From NCBI RefSeq assembly GCF_018324205.1, contig NZ_AP023356.1, positions 7,255,501 through 7,319,500 on the forward strand: DNA of 64,000 nt, given 5' to 3'. The stretch's first letter is position 1. The number at the start of each line of letters is the position of its first letter. Source of the DNA: Actinoplanes ianthinogenes. GTDB taxonomy: Bacteria > Actinomycetota > Actinomycetes > Mycobacteriales > Micromonosporaceae. A program made the translations under genes and the position numbers. This document shows positions 20,629-28,006 of the stretch, piece after piece. The notes below the pieces were generated by a model. It saw nothing but the letters and a program-made list of their open reading frames with translations, ran no database searches and was not told the DNA's origin.

Positions 20629-22437
20629 ATGCAGAGACACTGCTCTATGTCCACGGGTCGGATGACCCTACGCAAGCGGACCACAGCCGCTGCCGGCGCG
20701 CTGATCACGATCGCCGCGCTCGTGGTGGGCAGCCCGGCGGCCGCCGCCACGGCGGCGCCGACGGGCGTCACCCACGAGGAGAATCCCCGGGTGCCGGAGG
20801 GCGCGGTCTGGACGGAGGCGTACTTCCCGTCGGCCGACCACAGCGGCGTCGAGTTGCACGCCGACGTCCTCCGGCCGGCGAACCTGCCGGACAAGGCCCG
20901 GACACCGGTGATCCTCGCGGTCGGGCCGTACTTCGCCCACGCCGGGCAGACCGGGCCGGAGGGGTGGACCCAGACCGGGCCGTCCAGCCGGTTCGCCGAT
21001 TTCACCAGCGGCACCGGCCTCTTCGCCCGCGGCTACACCTACGTCATGGTCGACCTGCGCGGCTTCGGCGGCAGCACCGGCTGCCTCGACTGGGTGGGAC
21101 CCGGCGAGCAGGCCGACGTGAAGGCCGCGATCCAGTGGGCGGCGCGACAGCCCTGGTCGACCGGCAAGGTCGGCATGTACGGCAAGTCGTACGACGCCGT
21201 GACCGGCCTGGTCGGCAACAACCTGCGGGTCGGGCCGCTCAAGGCGGTGGTCGCCCAGGAGCCGGTCTGGAACATGTACAACTACCTGTTCAGCAACGAG
21301 GTGCCCCGGCCGAACGTGACCGGCACGCCGAACGCGTACAACAGCATCGCCACGATCGCGCCGCTGCCCGACGACACCGACCGGTACAAGGCGAACGCGG
21401 CGTACGAGGCCGCTCACCCCGAGTGCCTCAGCGACAACCTGACCAACAACAACAATCCCGACCTGAACTCGCCCTACTGGCGCGCCCGCAACCTCGCGGC
21501 GCAGGCCAAGGGCACGAACACCCCGCTCTTCGTCACCCAGGGCTTCATCGAGCCCAACACCAAGCCCGAGGACATCGAGGAGTACCTGGACAACCACCAG
21601 GGCTTCGAGCGGGGCTGGCTGGGGCAGTGGGAGCACGTCCGCGGCAACGACACGAACAGTGACGGGCAGCTGTTGCAGGGCCGCGCCGGCTTCTTCGACG
21701 AGGTCATGCGGATCTACGACCACTACCTGAAAGGCGTGAAGCCGTCGGTCAAGGACCCGGCCTACGCGATCGAGGACAGCACCGGGGTGTGGCGGGAGCA
21801 GCCGACCTGGCCGGTGACGTCGTCGGTCACCACGCCGAGCCTGCCGGACGGGCGGTACCTGGACGACGGCCTCGCCACGGCGCTGGCCGCGCCCGCCGGT
21901 CAGCAGTGGGACATGGAGCACTACGCGGATCCGGTCCCGCTGTCGGCGACGGGGCTGGTGGCCGCCGACGAGCACAGCTACTGGAGCTGGTCCACGCCGG
22001 TGACCTCGCGCCTGCGGATCACCGCCACCCCGCGGATCGGCTTCAGCGCGAGCGCGCCGGGCAACGTCCTGGTCCGGTTCTGGGACACCGCGCCGGACGG
22101 CACCGCGGTGATGTTCGACGAGAACGTGGCGCTGATCAAGAAGGCGGGCCGGGTCGCGATCGACCTGAAGGCGACCGACTGGACCATCGAGGCGGGGCAC
22201 CAGCTCGGCGTCCAGATCGGCACGATCAGCAGCCCGGCCTGGCGGGACACCCCGAGCGGCAACACCATCGGGGTCTCCCGGGCCCGGCTGCGGCTCGAAC
22301 TGCAGAACCCGCGGTTCGACGTGCCGACGCAGGGCGACCGGTCGCCGTACCTCGACACCTACCTGGCGGCGTACACCCGGGTGCTGACCGACGTCGGCGC
22401 GGGCACCTTCCCGCTGGAACTCCGCAAGGGGCACTGA
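20629..22437 (+). CDS. Secreted CocE/NonD-type hydrolase (Xaa-Pro dipeptidyl-peptidase S15 family)
   Basis: A 602-residue exported serine hydrolase. After a short N-terminal extension comes a signal peptide (TLRKRTTAAAGALITIAALVVGSPAAAA). The alpha/beta-hydrolase domain has the nucleophile elbow GMYGKSYDA (the usual Gly at the last position is Ala), a catalytic His candidate in WEHVRGND, and the C-terminal X-Pro dipeptidyl-peptidase jelly-roll (about residues 380-600, RLRITATPRIGF...). Relatives cleave X-Pro dipeptides, glutaryl-acylated substrates or cocaine-like esters, so the substrate is not predictable. The start at 20629 fits the leaderless promoter; internal ATGs at 20647 and 20662 would give a shorter, more typical signal peptide. 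Confidence 0.85.
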   Translation: MQRHCSMSTGRMTLRKRTTAAAGALITIAALVVGSPAAAATAAPTGVTHEENPRVPEGAVWTEAYFPSADHSGVELHADVLRPANLPDKARTPVILAVGPYFAHAGQTGPEGWTQTGPSSRFADFTSGTGLFARGYTYVMVDLRGFGGSTGCLDWVGPGEQADVKAAIQWAARQPWSTGKVGMYGKSYDAVTGLVGNNLRVGPLKAVVAQEPVWNMYNYLFSNEVPRPNVTGTPNAYNSIATIAPLPDDTDRYKANAAYEAAHPECLSDNLTNNNNPDLNSPYWRARNLAAQAKGTNTPLFVTQGFIEPNTKPEDIEEYLDNHQGFERGWLGQWEHVRGNDTNSDGQLLQGRAGFFDEVMRIYDHYLKGVKPSVKDPAYAIEDSTGVWREQPTWPVTSSVTTPSLPDGRYLDDGLATALAAPAGQQWDMEHYADPVPLSATGLVAADEHSYWSWSTPVTSRLRITATPRIGFSASAPGNVLVRFWDTAPDGTAVMFDENVALIKKAGRVAIDLKATDWTIEAGHQLGVQIGTISSPAWRDTPSGNTIGVSRARLRLELQNPRFDVPTQGDRSPYLDTYLAAYTRVLTDVGAGTFPLELRKGH

Positions 22438-22472
22438 CCACGGTGATGGGAACGGCCATCCTGGTTTGAGCC

Positions 22473-22514
22473 GATCGGCCTGGGAGTCCGTGGAGTGCGA
22501 CTCCCAGGCCGATC
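22473..22514. terminator. Strong intrinsic hairpin terminator
   Basis: Two perfectly complementary 16-base arms (22473-22488 and 22499-22514) flank a 10-base loop, 36 bp after the S15 peptidase stop. There is no U-run, as is common for terminators in high-GC actinomycetes. Confidence 0.75.
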
Positions 22515-22557
22515 CGCAGTCTCAACGTGGTCCGGGCGGTCGCCGGACAGTGCGACG

Positions 22558-23631
22558 ATGTCGACCATGACGGTCGACTACACCGTGCGCCTGCGGTTCT
22601 CCGACGACTCGCAGGCCGCGGCCACCCATACCAACCTCTCCGCGGTACGCCTCGACGGCCCGGTCCTGTGGATCGCCGGCGACGAGACCGCCACCGTCGA
22701 GCGTCTGCTCGCCGACTCCCCGGACCGGCCCGCCGAGTTCGGGGACGAGGCGCGATTCCGCCTCGCCGACCTGGTCGACCTGCCCGGCGCGGACGCCGAC
22801 GAGGAGGCCGACGTGGAGGGGCTGGCCCGCTCCGGCCACTTCCTCTGGGCGGTCGGCTCGCACAGCCTGCGGCGCAAGCAGATCCGGGACAAGCACGACG
22901 GGCCGAAGGCGCTCAAGCGACTGGCCCGGATCGAAGGACAGGACAACAGGCAGATTTTGGTACGCCTGCCCGTCGCCGACGTCGGGGGACTGCCCACCCC
23001 CGTACGGGAAATGGTGGTCGATGGCGTCCCGCACCACGCCGCGGCCCTGAGCGGGCGGGACGACCTGCGCCGGCTGCTCCGCGACGACGAGCACCTGGCG
23101 CCCTTCCTGCCGATCCCCGGCAAGGACAACGGGCTGGACATCGAGGGGATCGCGGTGCGCGGCGACCGGGTCTACCTCGGACTGCGGGGACCGGTGCTGC
23201 GCGGCTGGGCGTTCGTGCTGGAGCTGCGGCCGTATGTGACGCCGGAGGACCCGGCGCGGCTGCGGCTGCGCCGGTTCGAGGACGGGTTGCCGTACCGTAA
23301 GCATGTTCTTGATCTTGATGGTCTGGGAGTCCGGGACCTCTGTCCGCACGGTGACGACCTGCTCGTGCTGGCCGGGCCGACGATGGCGCTGGACGGGCCG
23401 GTGCGGGTCTACCGCTGGCACGGGGCGAGTCGGGTGGAGATGCCGTCGATCGTGCGCGGCACGCTGATCAGCCGGGAGCTGGAGCTGACCTTCGGCGAGG
23501 GCGACGATCACGCCGAGGGGCTGAGCATGGTCGGCGACGACCGGATCCTGGTGGTCTACGACAGCCCGGCGGCCGAGCGGCTGACCGCGGACGGGGCGGT
23601 GATCGCCGACGTGGTGCGCCTGCCGCGGTGA
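22558..23631 (+). CDS. DUF3616 protein
   Basis: A 357-residue soluble protein matching DUF3616. It has repeated beta-strand blocks such as NLSAVRLDGPVLWIAGDE, DVEGLARSGHFLWAVGSHSLRRKQ, LDIEGIAVRGDRVYLGLRGPVLRGWAFVLEL and HAEGLSMVGDDRILVVYDSP. The spaced (I/A/S)EG(I/L)(A/S) motifs are typical of a propeller fold. The function of the family is unknown. No signal peptide is present. ATG codons at 22558 and 22567 are both possible starts; neither has a good ribosome-binding site. It lies just after the terminator hairpin and is followed by a 124-bp gap, so it is probably monocistronic. Confidence 0.8.
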   Translation: MSTMTVDYTVRLRFSDDSQAAATHTNLSAVRLDGPVLWIAGDETATVERLLADSPDRPAEFGDEARFRLADLVDLPGADADEEADVEGLARSGHFLWAVGSHSLRRKQIRDKHDGPKALKRLARIEGQDNRQILVRLPVADVGGLPTPVREMVVDGVPHHAAALSGRDDLRRLLRDDEHLAPFLPIPGKDNGLDIEGIAVRGDRVYLGLRGPVLRGWAFVLELRPYVTPEDPARLRLRRFEDGLPYRKHVLDLDGLGVRDLCPHGDDLLVLAGPTMALDGPVRVYRWHGASRVEMPSIVRGTLISRELELTFGEGDDHAEGLSMVGDDRILVVYDSPAAERLTADGAVIADVVRLPR

Positions 23632-23755
23632 TGCGGTATGGCTTGTCCCTTCAGGGGAAGAATGCCGCCGATCATGCCTAATTACTGGTGCGCGACGGTG
23701 CGGTAGCTGACAGTGAGGGGGAGGGAACCCCTGACCGGCGCCGTGGAGTGGTCCG

Positions 23756-24367
23756 ATGTCGCACGACCTTCGTCAGCAACGCCGGCCGGTCCGGGCCGCC
23801 CGGCGCGTCTCACCGCTCAAGGTGTCGATCGCGGTCCTGGTCTCGGTCATCGCGATCATCGGGCTCTTCGCGGCCGGGATCGCGGCGCAGCAGTACAGCC
23901 AGCAGCGATCGGCGGCCCCCGCGGCCGCGCAGGCCGCCGCCGCGCCGCCACCCGGGCCCGGACTCGGCGACGCGGTGCGTGACGGGAAGCTGCAGTTCGT
24001 GGTGTTCCGGGTGGACTGCGCCAAGCGGACCCTCGGCGTCGAGCACCTCAAGCGCACCGCCGCGGGCCGGTTCTGCGTCGTCAGCCTGACGGTGCGCAAC
24101 ATCGGGGACAGCGCGACATACTTCGTCGGGCACGCGCAGAAGGCCTACGACGCGTCCGGTACCGAGTACACCAGCGACGAACTGGCCGGCATCTATGCCA
24201 ACGGCGGCACCGAGGCGTTCCTCCAGAAGGTCGCCCCGGGCGCGGAGGTGACCGGCAAGCTCGTCTTCGACGTGCCGAAACCGGTCACGCTGACCACCCT
24301 GAAGCTGCACGACTCCCTGCTCTCCGACGGCGCCGAGGTCTCCCTCCGTCAGAGGGCGAGCAGTTGA
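23756..24367 (+). CDS. DUF4352 membrane-anchored extracellular protein
   Basis: A 203-residue protein with a basic cytoplasmic tail, one transmembrane helix at about residues 22-45 (KVSIAVLVSVIAIIGLFAAGI), an Ala/Pro-rich linker and an extracellular DUF4352 immunoglobulin-like domain. Diagnostic blocks are GKLQFVVFRVDCAK, GRFCVVSLTVRNIGDSATYF, QKAYDASGTEYTSDELAGIYANGG and KLVFDVPKP. Two Cys residues in the domain probably form a disulfide. The function is unknown; family members are surface-exposed and often associated with stress or envelope roles. Its 3' end overlaps the convergent dehydrogenase gene by 19 bp. Confidence 0.82.
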   Translation: MSHDLRQQRRPVRAARRVSPLKVSIAVLVSVIAIIGLFAAGIAAQQYSQQRSAAPAAAQAAAAPPPGPGLGDAVRDGKLQFVVFRVDCAKRTLGVEHLKRTAAGRFCVVSLTVRNIGDSATYFVGHAQKAYDASGTEYTSDELAGIYANGGTEAFLQKVAPGAEVTGKLVFDVPKPVTLTTLKLHDSLLSDGAEVSLRQRASS

Positions 24368-25425
24368 TCGGTGCTCAGCTGGTCGAGTCCCAGCGAGCTC
24401 ATAGTCCGGGCGCCGTCCGCGCGCAGATCACGGGCGAGGACGACGGACGTGAGGTCGATGATCGCGTCCATGGTGGGTGTCGGCACCCCCAACCGGCGGG
24501 CGAGGTCGGTGAAGAACACCAGGCTGTAACCGACATCCTCGGTCAGGTACCGGGAGTCGATGGTCGCGGGCGCCTTGATCCCGCGGAAGCCGGGAGCCCG
24601 CGAGTACCCCGTCGAGTAGTTGCTCTCGGTCATGTAACCCTGCATGACGCCGAGGTCCGGCTCGGCGACGACCTTCACGCCGAACGCCGCGGCGATCGCG
24701 AGCCGCTCGGCGTCCACCGCCTGCATCACGCGACCCACGCTGCGCGTGACACCGTCCTCGTAGAAGCGGAAGTCACCGTCGGTTCGCTCGAGCAGCGCGG
24801 CGTTCATCAGGGTCACCGCGGGATGGATGACCGGGTTCCCGTTCTGCAGGGAGGTCTGGAACACGGTCGTCGCCTCGCTGATCGACGGATACACCTGCCG
24901 GAGACACGCCAGCAACCGGCCACTGCCGGACCGGGGGACGGCCGCGGCGAACAGGCCACTGTCGAACTTGTGGAACACGTGCACGGTGCCCGCGCCGTCG
25001 GAGCGGGCAGCGTACGGAAGGGTGCTGGTCTCCCCGACGACGACGTCGTCGTCGTGCACCGCCAGCCCGGCGGCGCGCTTGAAGGCGAGCGCGCCACCGC
25101 ACGAACCGGGGCAGACCACGACGATCATCCCGGCGCGCAGATGCGGCGCCAGGACACGCCCGAACTCCTCGGTGGCGAAGGCGGGCGCGACTGCCAGCAC
25201 CACCTGCGCACCGTCCATGGCGGCCGCGACGTCCGACCCGCAGTACCCGACCGGCACGAAGCCCTCCAGCAGCCCCTCGCTGGCGATGCCGCCGTTGGCC
25301 CGCACCGCGGCGAGGTTGTCCGGGTGGGCGGCGCCGGAGTACAGGGCGACGCGGTGGCCGTGCCGGCCCCAGTCGAAGCCGACCGCCAGGCCGCCGTTGC
25401 CCGATCCCATCACTGTCACGTTCAC
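24349..25425 (-). CDS. Opine/octopine-type NAD(P)-dependent dehydrogenase
   Basis: A 358-residue oxidoreductase of the octopine/nopaline dehydrogenase family. The N-terminal Rossmann domain begins MNVTVMGSGNGGLAVG (dinucleotide loop), with VVLAVAPAFATEEF and the GSCGGALAFKRA stretch typical of opine enzymes, and ETSTLPYAAR. The C-terminal all-helical domain has the NGNPVIHPAVTLMNA motif carrying the catalytic His, then a GxTRSVGRVMQAVDAERLAIAAAFG-like helix. Such enzymes reductively condense an amino acid with a 2-oxo acid, or reverse this. In bacteria, relatives also make metallophores (staphylopine type), but no nicotianamine synthase-like gene is adjacent. It is divergent from the SHOCT gene. 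Confidence 0.85.
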   Translation of the reverse strand: MNVTVMGSGNGGLAVGFDWGRHGHRVALYSGAAHPDNLAAVRANGGIASEGLLEGFVPVGYCGSDVAAAMDGAQVVLAVAPAFATEEFGRVLAPHLRAGMIVVVCPGSCGGALAFKRAAGLAVHDDDVVVGETSTLPYAARSDGAGTVHVFHKFDSGLFAAAVPRSGSGRLLACLRQVYPSISEATTVFQTSLQNGNPVIHPAVTLMNAALLERTDGDFRFYEDGVTRSVGRVMQAVDAERLAIAAAFGVKVVAEPDLGVMQGYMTESNYSTGYSRAPGFRGIKAPATIDSRYLTEDVGYSLVFFTDLARRLGVPTPTMDAIIDLTSVVLARDLRADGARTMSSLGLDQLSTDQLLAL

Positions 25426-25487
25426 GGTCCTGCGTCCTCCAGCCGTCGCTCGACTACTCAGGTTCCACAGTCGGCTGAGCTCCGCGA

Positions 25488-25506
25488 CTCATCCGTGGTG
25501 GATGAG
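25488..25506. promoter_or_regulatory. Inverted repeat in a divergent intergenic region
   Basis: CTCATCC and GGATGAG flank GTGGT in the 169-bp gap between the dehydrogenase and the SHOCT gene. A further GGATGAGG half-site lies about 35 bp to the right. Candidate operator for either gene. Confidence 0.4.
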
Positions 25507-25594
25507 ACAGCCGGTCCGTGCCGCACCCCCCGCTGCGGATGAGGTGGCGTCCCGGCGGGCGGGCGAGACTGGCGATGGGTCGAGAGGGGGACCG

Positions 25595-25831
25595 ATGTTG
25601 TTGGTGCCGAGGCAGCTGCGGCGTTCCGGGATGACCGGCGACGTGCCTTATTACGGCGGCCGGTTCACGCCGGCGCAGGCGTACGCGGCCTCCCATCCGC
25701 GGCCCCGCCCGCGGCCCCGGCCGCCCGCGACACCGGAGGCCGACCCGCTGCCGGCGTTGCGGCACCTGCTCGACACCGGGGTGATCACCACTGAGGAGTA
25801 TCAGGACCTGCGGGCGCGGGTGAACCGATGA
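25595..25831 (+). CDS. Small SHOCT-like domain protein
   Basis: A 78-residue protein. The C-terminal third (PLPALRHLLDTGVITTEEYQDLRARV) is a SHOCT-type short helical hairpin, a module found at the ends of many proteins that bind each other or oligomerise. The middle is a Pro-Arg-rich linker (RPRPRPRPP), and the N-terminus contains YYGGRFTPAQAYA. The ATG at 25595 has GAGAGGGGG upstream. The longer frame to 24827 is a shadow of the dehydrogenase on the other strand. The stop overlaps the start of the next gene, so the two products probably work together. Confidence 0.75.
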   Translation: MLLVPRQLRRSGMTGDVPYYGGRFTPAQAYAASHPRPRPRPRPPATPEADPLPALRHLLDTGVITTEEYQDLRARVNR

Positions 25832-26286
25832 TGGGGCCGGTGCAGGTGCTCGTCGTCGGGTTCGAGCACCCGGCGTTCTCCGGCGAGATCCTCGCCGAGT
25901 TCACCCGGCTCCGGCAGGCGGGGATCGTCCGCCTGGTCGACCTGCTCCTCGTCTCGCGCGCCGAGGACGGCGCGGTCGAGACGCTGCCGCTGCCCGCCGA
26001 TGCCGGCGCGGAACTCGGCGGACTGGTGGCCGGGCTCCTCGGGCAGCCGGACGGCGCGAACGAGACGGGCGCCGGCCTCGCCGGTGATGCGATGTGGTCG
26101 CTGGCCGACGCCGTGCCGCCCGGGTCGGTGGCGGCGGTCGCCCTGATCGAGCACCTCTGGGCCGGGCCGCTGACCGCGGCGATCCGGAAGGCGGGCGGGA
26201 ACCCGCTGGAGGAGACCTGGCTGGCGCCCGACGATCTCGCGGCGCTCGAGGCCCTGATGGCGCCGGACGGCCGGCCGCTCCGCTGA
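25828..26286 (+). CDS. DUF6325-type protein
   Basis: A 152-residue cytosolic protein resembling the actinobacterial DUF1269/DUF6325 group: MGPVQVLVVGFEHPAFSGEIL at the start, VRLVDLLLVSRAEDG with a ferredoxin-like alternation, then a Gly-rich helical hairpin and SVAAVALIEHLWAGPLTAAIRKAGG. The function is unknown. It is translationally coupled (ATGA) to the SHOCT gene, a pairing seen in several actinobacteria (from memory). No signal peptide or catalytic motif is visible. Confidence 0.7.
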   Translation: MMGPVQVLVVGFEHPAFSGEILAEFTRLRQAGIVRLVDLLLVSRAEDGAVETLPLPADAGAELGGLVAGLLGQPDGANETGAGLAGDAMWSLADAVPPGSVAAVALIEHLWAGPLTAAIRKAGGNPLEETWLAPDDLAALEALMAPDGRPLR

Positions 26287-26425
26287 CCGGTCCCGGTCGT
26301 CTCCTTCGTGACGTGCGGGCGATCAACTCGCACCCGAACGGCACTGAAGCCTTTCATTGGCCGGACCCTGACGCCGCCGAATGGAGGGGGCACATCACCC
26401 GCCATCACGAAGGGCCCGGCCGTCC

Positions 26426-27934
26426 ATGCGTTCCGTCACCCCAGTTGTCGCCCGTTCCCTGCCGCTGCTGCTGGTGGCGGGGGCGACGGTCTCGTCAGTG
26501 GCGACTCCGGCGTCCGCCGCGACCACTGTGGCGTCCGCCGCGACCGTGACGGCGGTGAAGGGCGGTCTCACGCCGGCCCAGCGGCTCGCCGCGGTCCAGG
26601 CCGCCAAGCAGATCAACTACTACCCGGCGGGTGGCAGCTGGACCCGGATGTGGACCGAGTTCGACGCCAAGAAGATCGACGCCGACCTGGCCCGGGCTCA
26701 GGCGCTCGGCGCGGACAGCGTGCGCGCCATCGTGTTCCCGTCGGTGTTCGGCTACCCGGCCCCGAAGACGGAGTACAAGAACAAGCTGGCCCAGTTCGTG
26801 TCGCTGGCCGCGGCCCACGGGATGACCGTGAAGATCACGCTGTTCGACTGGTGGGACGGCTACTCCGACGTCGCCGGCAGCAGCGCGTGGGCGACGGCTC
26901 TGCTCAGCCCGTACGCCAACGACGCCCGGATCGTCGCGATCGACGTGCAGAACGAACTGGACCCGGCCGACTCGGCCGCGATCGGCTGGGTGAAGAAGCT
27001 CGTACCGGTGATCCGGAAGGCCGTACCGGGGGTTCCGGTGACCATCCCGATCAGCTCCTCGGCGGGCATCGCCGGCCTGACCGCGCTGAAGTCGGCGCTG
27101 GGGACGACCCCGCTGGACTATTACGACTTCCACCTGTACGGCAACTCGGAGCGCGCCCTGGCCACGATCCGGCAGGCCCAGGCCGCCGTGGCGCCGGCCC
27201 CGCTGGTGATCGGCGAGACCGGCACGAACACCTTGCAGGCGAGCGAGGGCGAACAGGCCGCGTACCTCGCCCGGGTGTTCGCGGCCGCCGAGGTGGCGGG
27301 GGTGAACGCGGTCGCGCCGTGGACGCTGACCGACTTCACCGCCGGCAGCATCCCCGACTCGGGTGTCGCGCGTATCCCCGAGCAGTACTGGTACGGCCTG
27401 TACCGGGCCGACAGCACGGCCAAGCCGGCCGCCGCGGTGGTCAAGGCCGAATGGACCGGTGCCCCGTCCCCGGCCGGCCTGATGGACCTCGGATTCGAGA
27501 ACGCCTCCGGTCAGACGCCGTGGCGCTCCTACCTGTCCGAGCTCGGCACGCCCACCCGGACGCAGACGGCCGCGCGGTCCGGGAAGTGGTCGGTGATGCT
27601 CACGAACACCGGGAAGACGGCGGCGGGGTCACCGTCGTACCGGGTCGCGCCGATCGCGCCGGTGCAGCCCGGGCAGCGGTGGCACGCCGAGGTCTGGGCG
27701 CGCGGCAAGAGCGAGACGGGCTCGACGCAGATCGCGTTGAGCTGGTTCGACGTGAACGACCGCTGGATCGGCGGCGCCGCCTCGGCCGACCTGCCGTCCG
27801 GGACGAGCGACTGGACCCGGCTGTCGGTCGACGGTGCGGCCCCCGCGGGCGCGGCCAGTGTGCAGGTGCACCTGAAATCGGGTGCGAACACCGGCTCGGT
27901 CTGGTTCGACGACGTCGCCCTGAGCGTCTCCTGA
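26426..27934 (+). CDS. Secreted clan GH-A glycosidase (GH5-like) with C-terminal carbohydrate-binding module
   Basis: A 502-residue exported enzyme. A signal peptide covers about residues 1-32 (ending TPASAAT). The catalytic barrel has the clan GH-A acid/base in VQNELDP and the nucleophile in VIGETGTNT after strand 7, plus DYYDFHLYG after strand 6. This fits GH5 or a close family acting on beta-glucan, mannan or similar. The last 150 residues (LMDLGFENASG...SVWFDDVALSV) form a CBM4/9-like jelly-roll. The start at 26426 begins the signal peptide; ATG at 26381 would add an unlikely polar tail. It appears to be a single-gene unit in the polymer-degrading set of this window. Confidence 0.8.
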   Translation: MRSVTPVVARSLPLLLVAGATVSSVATPASAATTVASAATVTAVKGGLTPAQRLAAVQAAKQINYYPAGGSWTRMWTEFDAKKIDADLARAQALGADSVRAIVFPSVFGYPAPKTEYKNKLAQFVSLAAAHGMTVKITLFDWWDGYSDVAGSSAWATALLSPYANDARIVAIDVQNELDPADSAAIGWVKKLVPVIRKAVPGVPVTIPISSSAGIAGLTALKSALGTTPLDYYDFHLYGNSERALATIRQAQAAVAPAPLVIGETGTNTLQASEGEQAAYLARVFAAAEVAGVNAVAPWTLTDFTAGSIPDSGVARIPEQYWYGLYRADSTAKPAAAVVKAEWTGAPSPAGLMDLGFENASGQTPWRSYLSELGTPTRTQTAARSGKWSVMLTNTGKTAAGSPSYRVAPIAPVQPGQRWHAEVWARGKSETGSTQIALSWFDVNDRWIGGAASADLPSGTSDWTRLSVDGAAPAGAASVQVHLKSGANTGSVWFDDVALSVS

Positions 27935-28006
27935 CCGGAGCATTTCGCAACTGTGCTGCGCCCGGCGGGCTCTCACGGGCCGGGCGTGGCCGCCGAATCA
28001 GGGGGC

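Noticed and set aside
27960..27985. Terminator after the GH-A glycosidase gene
   Set aside because: Only GCCCGG/CCGGGC arms pair around a 14-base loop; too weak to list.
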